From assembly GCF_964030895.1 (NCBI RefSeq), contig NZ_OZ034986.1, positions 744,001-808,000 on the forward strand: a DNA stretch of 64,000 nucleotides, written 5' to 3'. The translations under genes were made by a program, and so were the position numbers. Below are positions 9,719 through 20,969 of this stretch, piece after piece; positions within the stretch are counted from its first letter, which is position 1, and every line of letters begins with the position of its first letter. This stretch comes from Spiroplasma endosymbiont of Nebria brevicollis (GTDB lineage Bacteria > Bacillota_I > Bacilli_A > Mycoplasmatales > VBWQ01). Below the pieces are notes generated by a model. That model made no database searches, was not told the origin of the DNA, and worked only from the letters and a program-made list of their open reading frames with translations.

Positions 9719-9989
9719 AAAATGGTGGGATTAAATGACCAAATTGCTTAGTAAATTTATCAAAATCATCCTTAAATGCTTTCATTTCTTTACTATCATC
9801 TTTAGTATTATCTCATTTACTTTCAATGCCACCTGGTAATTTAATACTACCACTAACACTATTTCATAAACTTTTAACGACAGGAACAGCAAACATTGCT
9901 AGTAATCCTCCAAAAAGTAATTGTAAGAACCCACCATTTTCATTTTGACATTCTTCATCTGTCATTGGTATTAAATTTGTTAATTCCAT
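9708..9989 (-). CDS. Double-glycine-leader peptide, bacteriocin-like precursor
   Basis: A 93-residue protein behind an excellent AGGAGG site. The start MELTNLIPMTDEECQNENGG looks like a class II bacteriocin leader ending in Gly-Gly (residues 19-20). Next comes a hydrophobic, Gly-containing segment (residues 21-45, LQLLFGGLLAMFAVPVV), then a charged tail rich in Lys and Asp. Such leaders are cut by the C39 peptidase of ABC exporters; a ruined exporter of that type lies at 18525-20409. The last codons overlap the radC start. No immunity gene is obvious next to it. The call is inference from leader shape. Confidence 0.5.
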
Positions 9990-10157
9990 TTTTATCAACC
10001 TCCTGCTAATAATTAAATATTGTCGTAAATATTTCCTTTTTTAATTTTTAAACTTTTCAAATTAAGAATATAAAAATAATCACGTCTAAATAAAACGTAA
10101 TAAAAAATAAGTTTAAAAATTAAAAATATGAATAGACTACAATTTGGGAATTAATGT

Positions 10158-10922
10158 CTATATTATTATGACTGGTTGTTGATGTTTATATTTAATTACT
10201 TCTAGTTGACCATTAAATGCTTGATATAAAAAATCATGAATAAAATCAACAAATTTTTGTTCCATATAATGACCAACTAAAAGTACATTAATTCCATAAT
10301 CTTGGGCTTCAATGATATGATGTCATTTCATTTCCCCCGTAATAAATAATTGAATACTATTAGGCAAGATAGTAATGGCATCACCGCCAGCCCCAGCAGA
10401 TAATGCAACATTGTTAATAATTTGCTGTTGATTACCAATTAATTGCAAATATTCAATATTAAAATAAGTCTTAACATTTTTAATAATCGTAGAAACTGAT
10501 AGTGCTTGATTTAAATTACCAACAATTGCTAATTTATCTTGACCTAGAAAATTAATATTTTCTAAATTTAAACTCTGTGCCATTAAGACATTCATACCTT
10601 TTTCATCCCTATCAAAATTAGTATGAAGGGTATAAACATTAATATCATTATTTTTAATTTTTTGATATAATTTCTTTTTTCATGGCGAAATACTAGGATG
10701 ATTAATATCACTAGCAAAAACAAGTGGATGATGACAAATTATTAACTCAATGCCATCAGTAAGTGCCTGTTCTAAAACAGCATTAGTAATATCTAAACAT
10801 ACTAAAATTTTATTAATATTAATTTTTGCTTTAATTTGTCATCCTATAAAATCTCACAAACAAGCATTGGCAAGTGGAAATTTATCTTCAATGACAGTAA
10901 TGATTGTTTTTATGGGCAACAT
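10158..10922 (-). CDS. Nif3-like dinuclear metal protein (DUF34)
   Basis: A 254-residue protein. Motifs of the Nif3/YqfO family are present: WDFIGWQI near the start, ICHHPLVFA around residues 61-69, LHTNFDR, and GHYMEQKF near the end, which hold the two metal ions. Often annotated as GTP cyclohydrolase I type 2, though the true reaction is uncertain. The gene follows rpoD by only 8 bp, a conserved neighbourhood in Firmicutes. Length fits the short form without the inserted PII-like domain. Confidence 0.88.
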
Positions 10923-10930
10923 ATTAGCAA

Positions 10931-12280
10931 TTAACCTTTGTAGAATTCTTTAATATGTTTAGATTTTGATGGATGTTTTAATTTTCTAATAGCTTTAGCT
11001 TCAATTTGTCTAATTCTTTCTCTAGTAACTGCAAATTCTTTTCCTACTTCTTCTAGGGTTTTGGGTGAATCATATTTATTAATGTGTCTATGTACTACTT
11101 TATCACGTAATAATTCTGTTTTGTCTAAACTGGTATCATAATGTAATTGTAAACTGTTAACAACCATTTTTAGTTCATTGATTTCAGTGTCATCTTCACA
11201 TAGTTCTAATAGTCTTCTTAGTTTTGTTGGTAAAATTCCAAAGCGCATTCTAATAACTTTTTCTTCACGCTTAGTTAAAACTTCGGCAAAAACACGGTCT
11301 AATTGTTCACGTAATCAATGTCTTTCGGCATATTCATCAGGTGATAACATATTTTTGTCTTTAATAAAGTCGCCAAAATGCGTGTCATCTTCTTCACCAA
11401 TGGGTTTTTCTAGTGAAACTGGTTCAATAGCTAGTTTTTTAATTTCTCGTACACGATCTGCTGTCATGTTTTGACCCATCTTTAGGGCAATCTCTTCATG
11501 TGTTGGATCACGACCTAATTCTTGTGTTAAGTTTCTTTCAATTCTTGTTAGTTTATTAATTCGTTCTACCATGTGAACCGGAACACGAACCATTTTTCCT
11601 TGATCTGCTAAACTTCTAGTAATTGATTGTCTAATTCATCAAGTAGCATAAGTTGAGAACTTGTAACCACGACGATAATCAAATTTGTCAACGGCTTTAA
11701 TTAAACCAATATTTCCTTCTTCTATTAAGTCGGCAAAATCTAAACCACGATTTAAATGTTTACGTGCTACAGATACTACTAATTTTAAGTTTGATTTAAT
11801 TAATTGTTCACGACCATATATACGTTCTTCATCATCTTTTGATTCTAACATTTTGGCATATTTAATTTCTTCTTCTTGACTTAAAATTTGACTAGTTCCT
11901 AAAATATTAAAATATGATTTAATGCCATCTTTTCTTCGTGTGTCATTAGAAATACCCATTGTATTTTTAAAACTTAAATCGCTAGCTAGAATATCTATAT
12001 CTAAATCAACAGAAACTTGGTATTCGTCAAGTTCTAAAAAACTAATATCATCTTCGTCTTCTTCATCTATTAAAATATCGGTAAAAATAGCACCTTCTTT
12101 TTCTAAACGATCAAAGATTTCTTCAATTGTATCATCATCCAATTTTAAATGACTAAAGGCTTTAATAACTTCTTCTTGTTTGATATCTTTATTGTTTTCC
12201 AATTTAACAATTAGATTACGTTCTACTTCTTCTAATGTTAGTAATTTTTTTAGTTTAACAGTTGGGTTTTCTTTAGCCAT
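10931..12280 (-). CDS. rpoD: RNA polymerase primary sigma factor
   Basis: A 449-residue sigma-70. Regions 1.2, 2 ([31 protein letters not shown] with a TGA Trp), 3 and 4 ([23 protein letters not shown]) are intact, so it should recognise -10 and -35 elements. The acidic N-terminal 120 residues are lineage-specific. Between region 4.1 (MRFGI, 345-349) and 4.2 there are about 55 residues where other sigma factors have six or seven; this insert is helical and charged. The gene order dnaG-rpoD is the classic macromolecular-synthesis operon. Confidence 0.95.
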
Positions 12281-12309
12281 GATTACACCTTATCCTTATT
12301 GTAGTTTAC

Positions 12310-14103
12310 TTATTGTTTAATTTTTGTTTTTAAAAGTGATATTTGTTTTAAAAGTTGAATTTGAGTAGTAAGATTTGTTTCATTTTTTAATTTATCATTA
12401 ATACCTCTTATCTCATATTCAATTAATTCATTACTAATGATTTTTAAATAATCAATAATAATTCGTGGTTTTAAATCAAATGTTTTATCTTTGTATTGAT
12501 TGATAATGGTTTGTAAAGTATTTAATAGTAAATTTGTTTGGAGTTGATTGATAATAGTTGTGAAGTCAATATATTTGATAGTTTCATTTTGATAAATTTG
12601 ACTAATTAAAAAATATAAGGTCATATAATCTTGATGTGGAAAAATAAACTTTTCTTTTTCTAAGATTACATAAACATCACGTGACATTAATACTAGAAAT
12701 ATAAGTTGTTTTTGGGCTTCAATAATTTTATTTTTAGTTACTAATATAGTTTGTGGTTTTTGATAATTACTAATAACTGGTTTCGAAATTACTGTTTCTT
12801 TAGATGATGGTTTTTCTAGTGGCAAAATTTGTGTTAAATCATTAATTGTTAAATTGGTAATAGTTACTAAATGATTTAAATAAAACTTTTTAGTAACAAT
12901 ATCAGTCATTGTTTCTCATATTGGCAGCAATCATTTAAGAAAAGCATTAAGTTGATAACTATCTTTTTTAATGTCATTTTGGGTTAAACCTAAATTAATA
13001 GCAAATTCAAAGGGATGGATAGTACTAGCAATGATACTTTTAAATTGGTCAGGATATTTATTTATCAATTCATCAGGATCATATTTAGTATTATTATTAA
13101 TAATTTGAACTTTAAAATTTTGTGATAAAAGGATAGTGGCAATTTTTAAGCAAGCTAGTTTTCCTGGAATATCACCATCTAAAAAAATAATAATAGTATT
13201 AGTGACTTTTTTTAAAAGCATAATATGTTCTTGTGTTAAATTAGTTCCCATCAAGGCCACACTAGTTTTAATATTATTTGTGCTTAGGGCAATGGTGTCC
13301 ATAAAGCCTTCTGTTAAATAAATGGCATCATCTTTTTTTAAACGTAATTTGACTTGCTCAAAATTATAAAGGATATTACCCTTTTTAAAAATTTGTGATT
13401 GGGGGCTATTAATATACTTAGCACTTTTATCATCTTCAAGGTAACTACGAGCTGAAAATCCAACACAATTACCGTTATTATCTTTGATAGCAAAAATAAT
13501 ACGATTGAAAAAACTATCAATAACTTGGTCATTATTGTTAATTTTTGCTAAACCCAAGTTAATTATGTCACTGTCTTTATAACCTTGGGCACGCAAGTAA
13601 TCTAGTAATTCATTTTTACTTGGTGCATAACCTAAATTAAAACTTTTAATTGTATCAGAATTAATATTACGAAATTCTAAATAGTTCATGGCTTTTTTTC
13701 CTGCATCAGTTAACAATTGATAACTAAAAAATTGCATGGCTGTGTTATTGATGGTTATTAATGGATTAATTTTTGGTTCGATAGTACTATCAATAAGATT
13801 AATATCATATTCTCTTAAATTAATATTAGCACTTTCTGCTGCTTCTTTTAAGGCATTAATAAAACTAATGTTTTTAAATTTTTGTAAGAATATAAAAACA
13901 TTACCTTGTTCACCACAAGCAAAACATTTATAAATTTGTTTGGATTCTGAAATTGATAATGATGGCTCTGAGTCTTCGTGAAATGGACAGATAGTTCAAA
14001 AATTATTGCCTTTTTGAATCAAATTTAAATATTTACCGATTACTTTAACAATACTAATTTTTGCTTTAATTTCACTAACTTTTTTATTAAACTCTAAATC
14101 CAT
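12310..14103 (-). CDS. dnaG: DNA primase
   Basis: A 597-residue primase. The N-terminal CHC2 zinc finger (CPFHEDSEPSLS..YKCFACG, residues ~39-65), the TOPRIM core (AIYLTEGFMDTIAL, then IIFLDGDIPG) and a diverged C-terminal DnaB-binding part are all present. It makes RNA primers at the replication fork. Two TGA Trp codons fall around residues 390-395. It follows glyS by 13 bp and precedes rpoD by 29 bp, so glyS-dnaG-rpoD is likely one operon. Confidence 0.95.
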
Positions 14104-14116
14104 ATTTCACACAACT

Positions 14117-15523
14117 TTAACAAATAATATCTAATTTGTTATATAAATATTTTTTAAGACCACTTAAAGGCACTATTTCTTGTTGAGTAGTATTACGGTC
14201 ACGAACAGTTACAGTACCTTGTTCTTCAGTTGCATAGTCAACTGTCACACAATACATAGTACCAATACCATCTTGATAACGGTAAGACTTTCCAACATTA
14301 GCAGCAGTTTCATATATCACTTTTAATTGAGTATGCTTTAAATCCTTAAAGATTTTAGTAGCAAGTGCACCAAATTTATTTTTATTAGAAGGCATAATTG
14401 CAACTTGAAATGGAACAATGCTTTTATCTAATTTTAACACTATTCTTTCCCGACCGTCAGTTAGAACTTCTTTAGTGTAAGCTTCACAGATTAAAGCTAA
14501 TAAAAGACGCTCTACACCCATTGATGGTTCAATTACTGATGGAATTACCATTTTTTTAGTACTAACGCTAGGGTCTTGAACTTCCATTTTGACACCAGAA
14601 CTTTCGCTATGTTTTGTTAAATCATAGTTACCACGGTTGCAAATCCCACATAATTCACTCATGCCAAAGGGAAAGTTGTATTCAATATCGGTAGTTGCCA
14701 GGGCATAATGAGCTAATTGATTGGTTTCATGTTGTTTAAAACTAAGATTTTTAGAATTTGATAATCCAACACTTGCTAGAAATACTTTACATTGATTAAC
14801 TCAATAATCAAATCATGTGTTATCCTTTTGTTTTTGTGTAATAAAGAAAAATTCTAATTCCATTTGTTCAAATTCTCTAGTACGGAAAATAAAATTGCCT
14901 GGAGTAATTTCATTGCGAAAACTTTTGCCAATTTGGCCAATTCCAAAGGGAATCTTTTGATTAACACTTTTTCTCACATTATTAAAATTAATAAAAATAC
15001 CTTGTGCCGTTTCAGGACGTAAGTAAATTTTATTATGTTCATCTTTGATTACACCTTGATGAGTTTCAAACATTAATTGGAACTGACGAATTGATGTTCA
15101 GTTTTCTTGACCACATTTTAAGCATTTAATATGATTAGCAACAATAAACTTTTCTAACTCTTCATTGCTTCAACCATCAAAGATAATGTCAGGGCGCTGA
15201 ACATTAATTAGATTATCAGCACGAAAACGTGCTTTACAATATTTGCAATCAATTAATGGATCGCTAAAATTACTAAGGTGACCAGAAGCAGCTCAGACTT
15301 TAGAATTCATTAAAATAGAACTGTCTAATCCTACATTGTATTGGTTTTTTTCAACAAAAAAATCTCATCATTGCTGTTTAATATTATTTTTAAGTTTGAC
15401 CCCAAGTGGTCCATAATCTCAGGTGTTAGCAAGTCCAGAATAAATTTCTGAGCCTTGAAAAATAAAACCTTTTTCTTTTAAATGGATAATTATTTCTTTA
15501 AATAAACTATCATTACTAGCCAT
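14117..15523 (-). CDS. glyS: Glycine-tRNA ligase (alpha2 type)
   Basis: A 468-residue class II synthetase of the eukaryote/Gram-positive dimer type. Visible motifs: [15 protein letters not shown] near the start, [37 protein letters not shown] (motif 2), and the motif 3 region [16 protein letters not shown]. It charges tRNA-Gly with glycine. The start at 15523 has GGGAG upstream. It is the first gene of the glyS-dnaG-rpoD group. Several internal TGA Trp codons. Confidence 0.95.
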
Positions 15524-15569
15524 ATTTTTCTCCCTTTATTATCTTATATATTTATTCATAAAATAATGA

Positions 15570-15615
15570 TACATGTTACTACCATTTTATGTACTATAAA
15601 TGGCAATAACATGTT
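15570..15615. terminator. Imperfect hairpin upstream of glyS
   Basis: CATGTTA-containing arms of about 19 bases with two mismatches form a hairpin in the gap between the recO remnant and glyS. It may end transcription from the era side, or act as a leader element for glyS. I see no T-box sequence in it. Confidence 0.35.
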
Positions 15616-15689
15616 AATTTTTCTATATTAAAAAATTAATTAATAATTGTATTTTAATCATATTGACTTATTTTTATTTTGTCAACTGT

Positions 15690-16248
15690 TTATAAGTTTT
15701 TTTTATAGGGAGTAGGAATTACACTATATGTTTGACAGTGGTATTCTAAAATATTGATAATATAATTAAGTTCTTTTTGAGTAATTTTTCAATTATTAAT
15801 ATTGTCTAACTCCATAAGTGTATTAAATAATGGTAAGTTATTAGTTATTACTAGAACCACAATTAATACAGTTTTTAAAATTAAATTGAATACCTTGTAA
15901 TGATAAAGTATGAAACAAAAGGAAACCATACATTTTTTCTATGTGCTATATGTATAATTTCTTTTTGATAACAATTTTATTAAAATAATAAATCAGTTTT
16001 AAAACATCACGATTTTTATGTAATTGTTTAAAACTTGATAGTTGCTCATAGGGAATCCAAATCTCATCTTTGCTATTACTACTGACAATAAACATTCATA
16101 CATCTAAGATGTGATAGTTATGAAAATATTGTTGGAGTTTGGATAATGATACAACTTTAATACCACTATTGTCTGTTAAAATTGTAATGTTACGATTTGG
16201 AAAATAAGCATCAATTTTTAAAATTACTCCTATGGTAATATTAAACAT
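15690..16248 (-). pseudogene. recO: RecO-like recombination protein, broken
   Basis: The ATG at 16248 follows era by two bases, the usual place of recO. The first 100 residues resemble a RecO OB domain (GVILKIDAYFPNRNITILT). A TAG stop then interrupts at about 15950. The same frame continues with GFLLFHTLSLQGIQFNF and CINCGS, the C-terminal RecO zinc-motif area. It is stopped again near 15850, and a last segment in another frame ends at 15690. RecO loads RecA with RecR in the RecFOR pathway. Assignment relies on position plus weak similarity. Confidence 0.6.
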
Positions 16249-16250
16249 TT

Positions 16251-17147
16251 TTAACTATAACCTAAATCTTTTAGTTTTCGTGGATTATTACGTCAATCTG
16301 GCATTACTTTTACAAAAGTTTTTAAAATAATGTGTGAGTCAAAAATATTTTCTAATTCCATTCTTGATAACATACCAATTTCTTTAATCATAGAACCTCC
16401 TTTACCAATAATAATTCCTTTTTGCGAATCACGTTCTACAACAATTACGGCATTAATTTCAGTAATATTAGTTTTGGCTTCATAATTAATATTTTCAATC
16501 AAAACAGCAACACTATAAGGGATTTCTTCTTCAGTTAAATTTAAAATTTTTTCACGAATAATTTCTTTTATTAAGGTACTATCAGAAACATCATCAACAT
16601 TTTCTACTAAGTAATTTTTATTACCAACTGGTAAATATTGATGGATTTTTTTTAAAAGAATATCAAGGTTAACATCTTTAGTTGAAGAAATGGGAATAAT
16701 TTCTTGAAATGGTAGTAAATCTTTTCATTCATTAATTTTGTTCATTAACTGTTCTTTATTGACAAGATCAACTTTTGTTAATAAAAGAAAGATGGTAGTA
16801 TCAACGCGTTCTGATAATAATTTAATAATATGTTGGTCACTGCCACCAATGTATTCGTCACACGGTGCTAGTAAACAAATAATATTAGTTTCTTTCGTGG
16901 CACGATTAGCTGTTCGATTCATCATACGACCTAATTGATTATGTTGTTTATGAATTCCTGGTGTATCAAAGAAAATGATTTGCATATCTTCACTATTGTA
17001 AATACCTTTGATTTGGTTTCTTGTTGTTTGTGGTTTATTGGAAACAATAGCTTTTTTTTCTTTTAAAATAGTATTTAGTAAAGTTGATTTACCAACATTA
17101 CTTCTTCCTACAAAACTAACGAATCCTGACTTAAAATATTCACTCAT
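16251..17147 (-). CDS. era: GTPase Era
   Basis: A 298-residue GTPase with G1 GRSNVGKST, G3 DTPG and G4 TKVD, the Era-typical switch RNQIKGIYN, and a C-terminal KH domain with GKGGSMIKEIG. It binds 16S rRNA and helps 30S maturation. Two TGA Trp codons. Located directly after cdd (3 bp), as in Bacillus. Full length for the family. Confidence 0.96.
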
Positions 17148-17150
17148 AAA

Positions 17151-17585
17151 TTAATTTCCTTTCAATGCATTGGGTTTAAAGGCCATAGGTAATAGGTCTT
17201 CAACAGCAACGCTAATAATAGATTTAATGTCATTATTATCATTTTTACTACTAATATAAATAATTGCTTCACTAGGCATGGTTTCAATCATAAATTGACG
17301 ACAAACACCACAAGGTGAACCAATTATTTTACTATCAGTTATTAAAAATAAATAACTAATATCATCTTTTTGATATCCTTGCGCAAAGACTTGGGCTAAA
17401 GCATTTCTTTCAGCACAAATACCAGCAGAGTAAGCAGCATTCTCGACATTAACACCAGTAATTTGGTTACCATTTTTTAATGTGACAATGGCAGAAACTC
17501 TAAATAAAGAATATGGTGCATAAGCATGGGTTTGTAATAACTTAGCTTTTTTTAATAGTGCTTGTAAATCTGCTGTTTGTTTCAT
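17151..17585 (-). CDS. cdd: Cytidine deaminase
   Basis: A 144-residue enzyme of the homotetrameric class. The catalytic set is complete: NVENAAYSAGICAERNAL (zinc ligand Cys and catalytic Glu) and SPCGVCRQF (two zinc ligand Cys). It deaminates cytidine and deoxycytidine to uridine forms in pyrimidine salvage. It lies between ybeY and era, 12 bp after ybeY. Confidence 0.96.
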   Translation of the reverse strand: MKQTADLQALLKKAKLLQTHAYAPYSLFRVSAIVTLKNGNQITGVNVENAAYSAGICAERNALAQVFAQGYQKDDISYLFLITDSKIIGSPCGVCRQFMIETMPSEAIIYISSKNDNNDIKSIISVAVEDLLPMAFKPNALKGN

Positions 17586-17597
17586 ATAAACAACTCC

Positions 17598-18071
17598 TTA
17601 GTTTCTAGTAATATTAAGTTGATTTAAAACTTCATCTTGTAAACCAAACATAATGGTTTCTTCTTCAACAGTTTGATGATCATATCCTAAGGTATGAAGT
17701 AGCCCATGAAGGAATAAGAAACATAACTCTCTTGTTAAACTATGAACATAGGTTTGGGCTTGATTAACAGTCTTGGCATAGCATATATATACATCCCCTA
17801 AATCTCTAATTTCATCATCTCCTGTGGGGAAATCGTCATCTTCGCTACCAAATGATAGGACATCAGGTACATAATCTTTTTGACGATAGTCAATATTCAA
17901 TTGTTGACTTGTGGCCTCATCACTAAAAATAACAGCAATCATTCATGGTTTTCTGGCATTTAATTTGCTAGCAAGCGTTTGCAAAATTTTTTGTGAAAGA
18001 ACACCAAAGGTTTTAATCTCATAACTATGCTCATTGTAAACATTTACCATATTTAAATTTTTAGTAACCAT
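17598..18071 (-). CDS. ybeY: Endoribonuclease YbeY
   Basis: A 157-residue protein. The zinc motif HGLLHTLGYDH (three His) is intact, and YVPDVLSF fits the family TDVLSFP. It takes part in 16S rRNA 3' maturation and ribosome quality control. One TGA Trp near residue 44. First gene of the ybeY-cdd-era group. Start at 18071 has AGGAA upstream. Confidence 0.94.
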
Positions 18072-18118
18072 TTTTGATTCCTAATTTCTTTTTATTTAAA
18101 TTATATCAATATTTAAAT

Positions 18119-18523
18119 TTATGTTGTAAAATTATTTCAAATAAATACTAATAAACTTTCATTTTGGGTCATTATTAGGACTGGTTGGTTAGAATATGTA
18201 TTATCATTCATGTTTTTAGAAACCAAAAATTGTTCATTATTAATTCATTGTGGAAAGTTAATTGTAAGGTAATTATTGTTAGAAACTAAAAAAATAGTAA
18301 TTTTATTAGTGTGCATTTGTGTAAAATGTGTTTTTTTAAAATTAACAACATAAACAAATTGTCCTTGTTGTTCATATTTACTATCATTAATAAAAATTAT
18401 TTGGCCACTAGTGGCTATAACTTGTGGTTTTGTAATAATACTTAACATTAAAAGTAAACTCATAAATAAACCAGTAATCATAACGGTCATGGTAATGACT
18501 TGATAATGGATATTTCATTTCAT
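18119..18523 (-). CDS. Membrane-anchored protein, possible HlyD-like accessory
   Basis: A 134-residue protein with one N-terminal membrane span (about residues 11-32) and an extracytoplasmic part rich in beta segments. The piece ITKPQVIATSGQI after the span resembles the start of HlyD/LcnD accessory proteins of bacteriocin exporters, but it is far shorter. Its ATG overlaps the stop region of the ABC exporter pseudogene, so it belonged to that operon. Function unproven. The frame itself is intact. Confidence 0.45.
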
Positions 18524-18524
18524 A

Positions 18525-20409
18525 TTATTTTTTCCCTTCTTCAATAAGTTCTTGTAAATTAATAATATTAGTAAATAATGGTTTTAATGTTAAATCATGA
18601 CCAGCATAAATAATAATAGTATGTGGTAAGGTTGTTACTAGTAATGTTATTAAAGCAACTTTCATTTCACTATTAACATTGCTTAAGATTTCGTCTAATA
18701 ATAACACTTGACAATTACTGAAAAATAAACTACAAAAGACAATGATTTGTTTTTGACCTTGACTGAGATTAGAGCCATAATCATGACACATATAAAATGA
18801 TGTTAGACCTATAACTTGTAAAATATTATCAATACCTAGTTGTTGTCACAAATATAATTTTTCGTTAGTAGAGAAAAATGATAAAATATTTTCTAAATCA
18901 CTACCATGATAAATATAAGGATTAGGAGATAAATAAATACATCTTTTTTGTCATGTGTGACGATTAATAGTTTGTAAATCAATATTATCATTAATATTAA
19001 TACTTCCACTTTTTGGAATATATTTATGTGCAATTAGCATTAGTAATGAAGTTTTACCAATTCCTGACGTTCCTACTATCATATTAGTATTTTGCAATGT
19101 TAAATTCAGGTTAGTAAACAAAGTTTTGTTATCCAATTTAAAATGACAATTTGTAATATTGATTTTGGTAATAGGTGGTAAAATTGTTAATTTATTGTTA
19201 CTGTCTATTTTTGATTCAAATTAAAAAAGGTGTTAATTCGTTGTCAAGAGTTAGTAAAATCTGGTCAAAATATGAAAATGCTACCAAGATTAGTAAAGAA
19301 ATTAACTAAATAAACATTAATAGAAGTAATGAAAATTAGTTGTGATAAATTAATTTTGTTATCAAAAATTAAGATAACAGCTAAATAAATAGTAATGAAA
19401 TTAATAATATTTTTAATAATGCTAATGATTGTATTATTAAAAATTTTTAAACTATTTAGTTTTCAATCATTTTGTAAATGTTCATTAAATTTGGTTTGTA
19501 ACATAGATTCCATGTAAGGGTGCAATTGACGAAAATAAGCATCTTCAAATTCATTTTTAGTTAAAATAATTTGCTGTTGTAATGTTAATTTGGTTGTTAA
19601 TGCTTGTTTAACCATTGGTTTTTTTTCATAACATAACCATAATATCAATTAATAATGTAATAATGCCATTACTTAAATTTACAAGAAAAAGCATAAAATT
19701 AATTTTTAATAAAACAATAGTTACTAATAAAAATGTCATGGCATTAACAATGATTTCTAAGGTATTATGACAAAACATAATACTAATATTATCAATATCT
19801 TGATACATTTGGCACAATTGACTACTACTATAATTTGTCATTTGTAATGGCGTATTTTTAAAACACTGCTGATGAAGATTATTAGTTAAGTGGATTGTAA
19901 AAATCTTTGTAAACTTCTGATAAATTTTATTTAAAATATATTCCATAATAATTTTAAACATATTAACAGCAAAGAATACTAGTAATAATGTCACTGCTAA
20001 TGCAAGACTATTATTAGCAATAATTTGATTAATAAAGTTTTTATAAAAAACTTGTGCCATAAAAAAGGTATTTACTAGTAAACAGTTACTAATAATCACA
20101 GTAAGTGCAAAAACTAAGTATCTAGGTAATAATAATGATTGTTTAATTGTTATTGAATTGTTAATAATAGGTTTCTCGATATTTGTTTTCTTGCTAGTAA
20201 TAACAATATTGCTAAACGTTGTTTCATAATCACTAATCCTAGTTCATAGAAGTTCAAAATCAGCAGGATTGGCAATTAGTAATTGATTTTTATGTTTTTT
20301 TTAAATCATTAATTAAAATTTTACGTTTAAAAAAATAACGATAAAGCATTGCTAAACATGCTAATCCACAATCATTATTTGTTTCTTGTTGAATAAAAGG
20401 ATACTTCAT
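18525..20409 (-). pseudogene. C39-peptidase ABC exporter, broken
   Basis: ATG at 20409 begins MKYPFIQQETNNDCGLACLA, the catalytic-Cys motif of C39 peptidases fused to bacteriocin exporters. A frameshift near 20300 leads straight to KNQLLIANPADF, so the middle of the peptidase with the catalytic His is deleted. The membrane domain follows (20100-19626; 19640-19210) with a frameshift near 19640. The ATPase domain follows after another shift near 19215: Walker A GTSGIGKTS, signature NLSQGQKQ, Walker B VLLLDEI. It once cut and exported double-glycine-leader peptides. It cannot be functional as a single protein. Confidence 0.82.
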
Positions 20410-20463
20410 AAAAAATCACCGCCAATGATTAATTGACGATGATTACCAAAATTTCCTTTTTTA

Positions 20464-20679
20464 TTATTTACGAATTTTCTTTTTTTTAGCGGCATTTGCG
20501 CGTTTTTCACGAGTTTTATCACGTGAAGAAAGATAATGGTCGTGTCTTTTTTGTGCTCTTTTTGTTTCTTGCGCTTTTTTACTGAAGTTTTTTAACGCTT
20601 TTTGAAAGTCTTGCTCACCAACTGTTCGCTCTTCGTTTTCATTGTTATCTGCTTGTGGTGATTGTTTCACTGATTGCAT
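20464..20679 (-). CDS. Small basic protein, possibly ribosomal bS21-like
   Basis: A 71-residue, very basic protein. The segment ALKNFSKKAQETKRAQKRH followed by HYLSSRDKTREKRANAAKKK recalls the ribosomal S21 pattern (ALrrFkrkv...vrrreyy.kps.krkrk..a.rk), preceded by an acidic N-terminal extension. Ribosome binding site GGAGC. No better candidate for S21 is in this window. The match is by eye and weak. Confidence 0.45.
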   Translation of the reverse strand: MQSVKQSPQADNNENEERTVGEQDFQKALKNFSKKAQETKRAQKRHDHYLSSRDKTREKRANAAKKKKIRK

Positions 20680-20969
20680 TCATGTCAGCTCCTATATTTT
20701 CGTTTTACTTAATAAGTATATTAGTAAATCATAAAATTAGCAATAACTTTCAGAGAATAATGAGTTTTTATTTTCAAAAATAAAAAAATAAAGCACACCA
20801 TTAGTATCATTTACCTAATATTATCATAATTATTAGTCAAACATTAGCGTTTGAAATTTTTATATTTACTAATTATTTTTTGATATTTCAAAGATATTTT
20901 ATCATATTTTTTTAAATACTATCTGTTATGCCATAAATGATAGTGGGGGCTAAAATTGTTTCTTTAAAA

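Noticed and set aside
15540-15690. T-box riboswitch upstream of glyS
   Set aside because: The gap is short, and neither the conserved AGGGTGGNACCGCG element nor a specifier loop with a glycine codon in a stem was found; only an imperfect hairpin is present.
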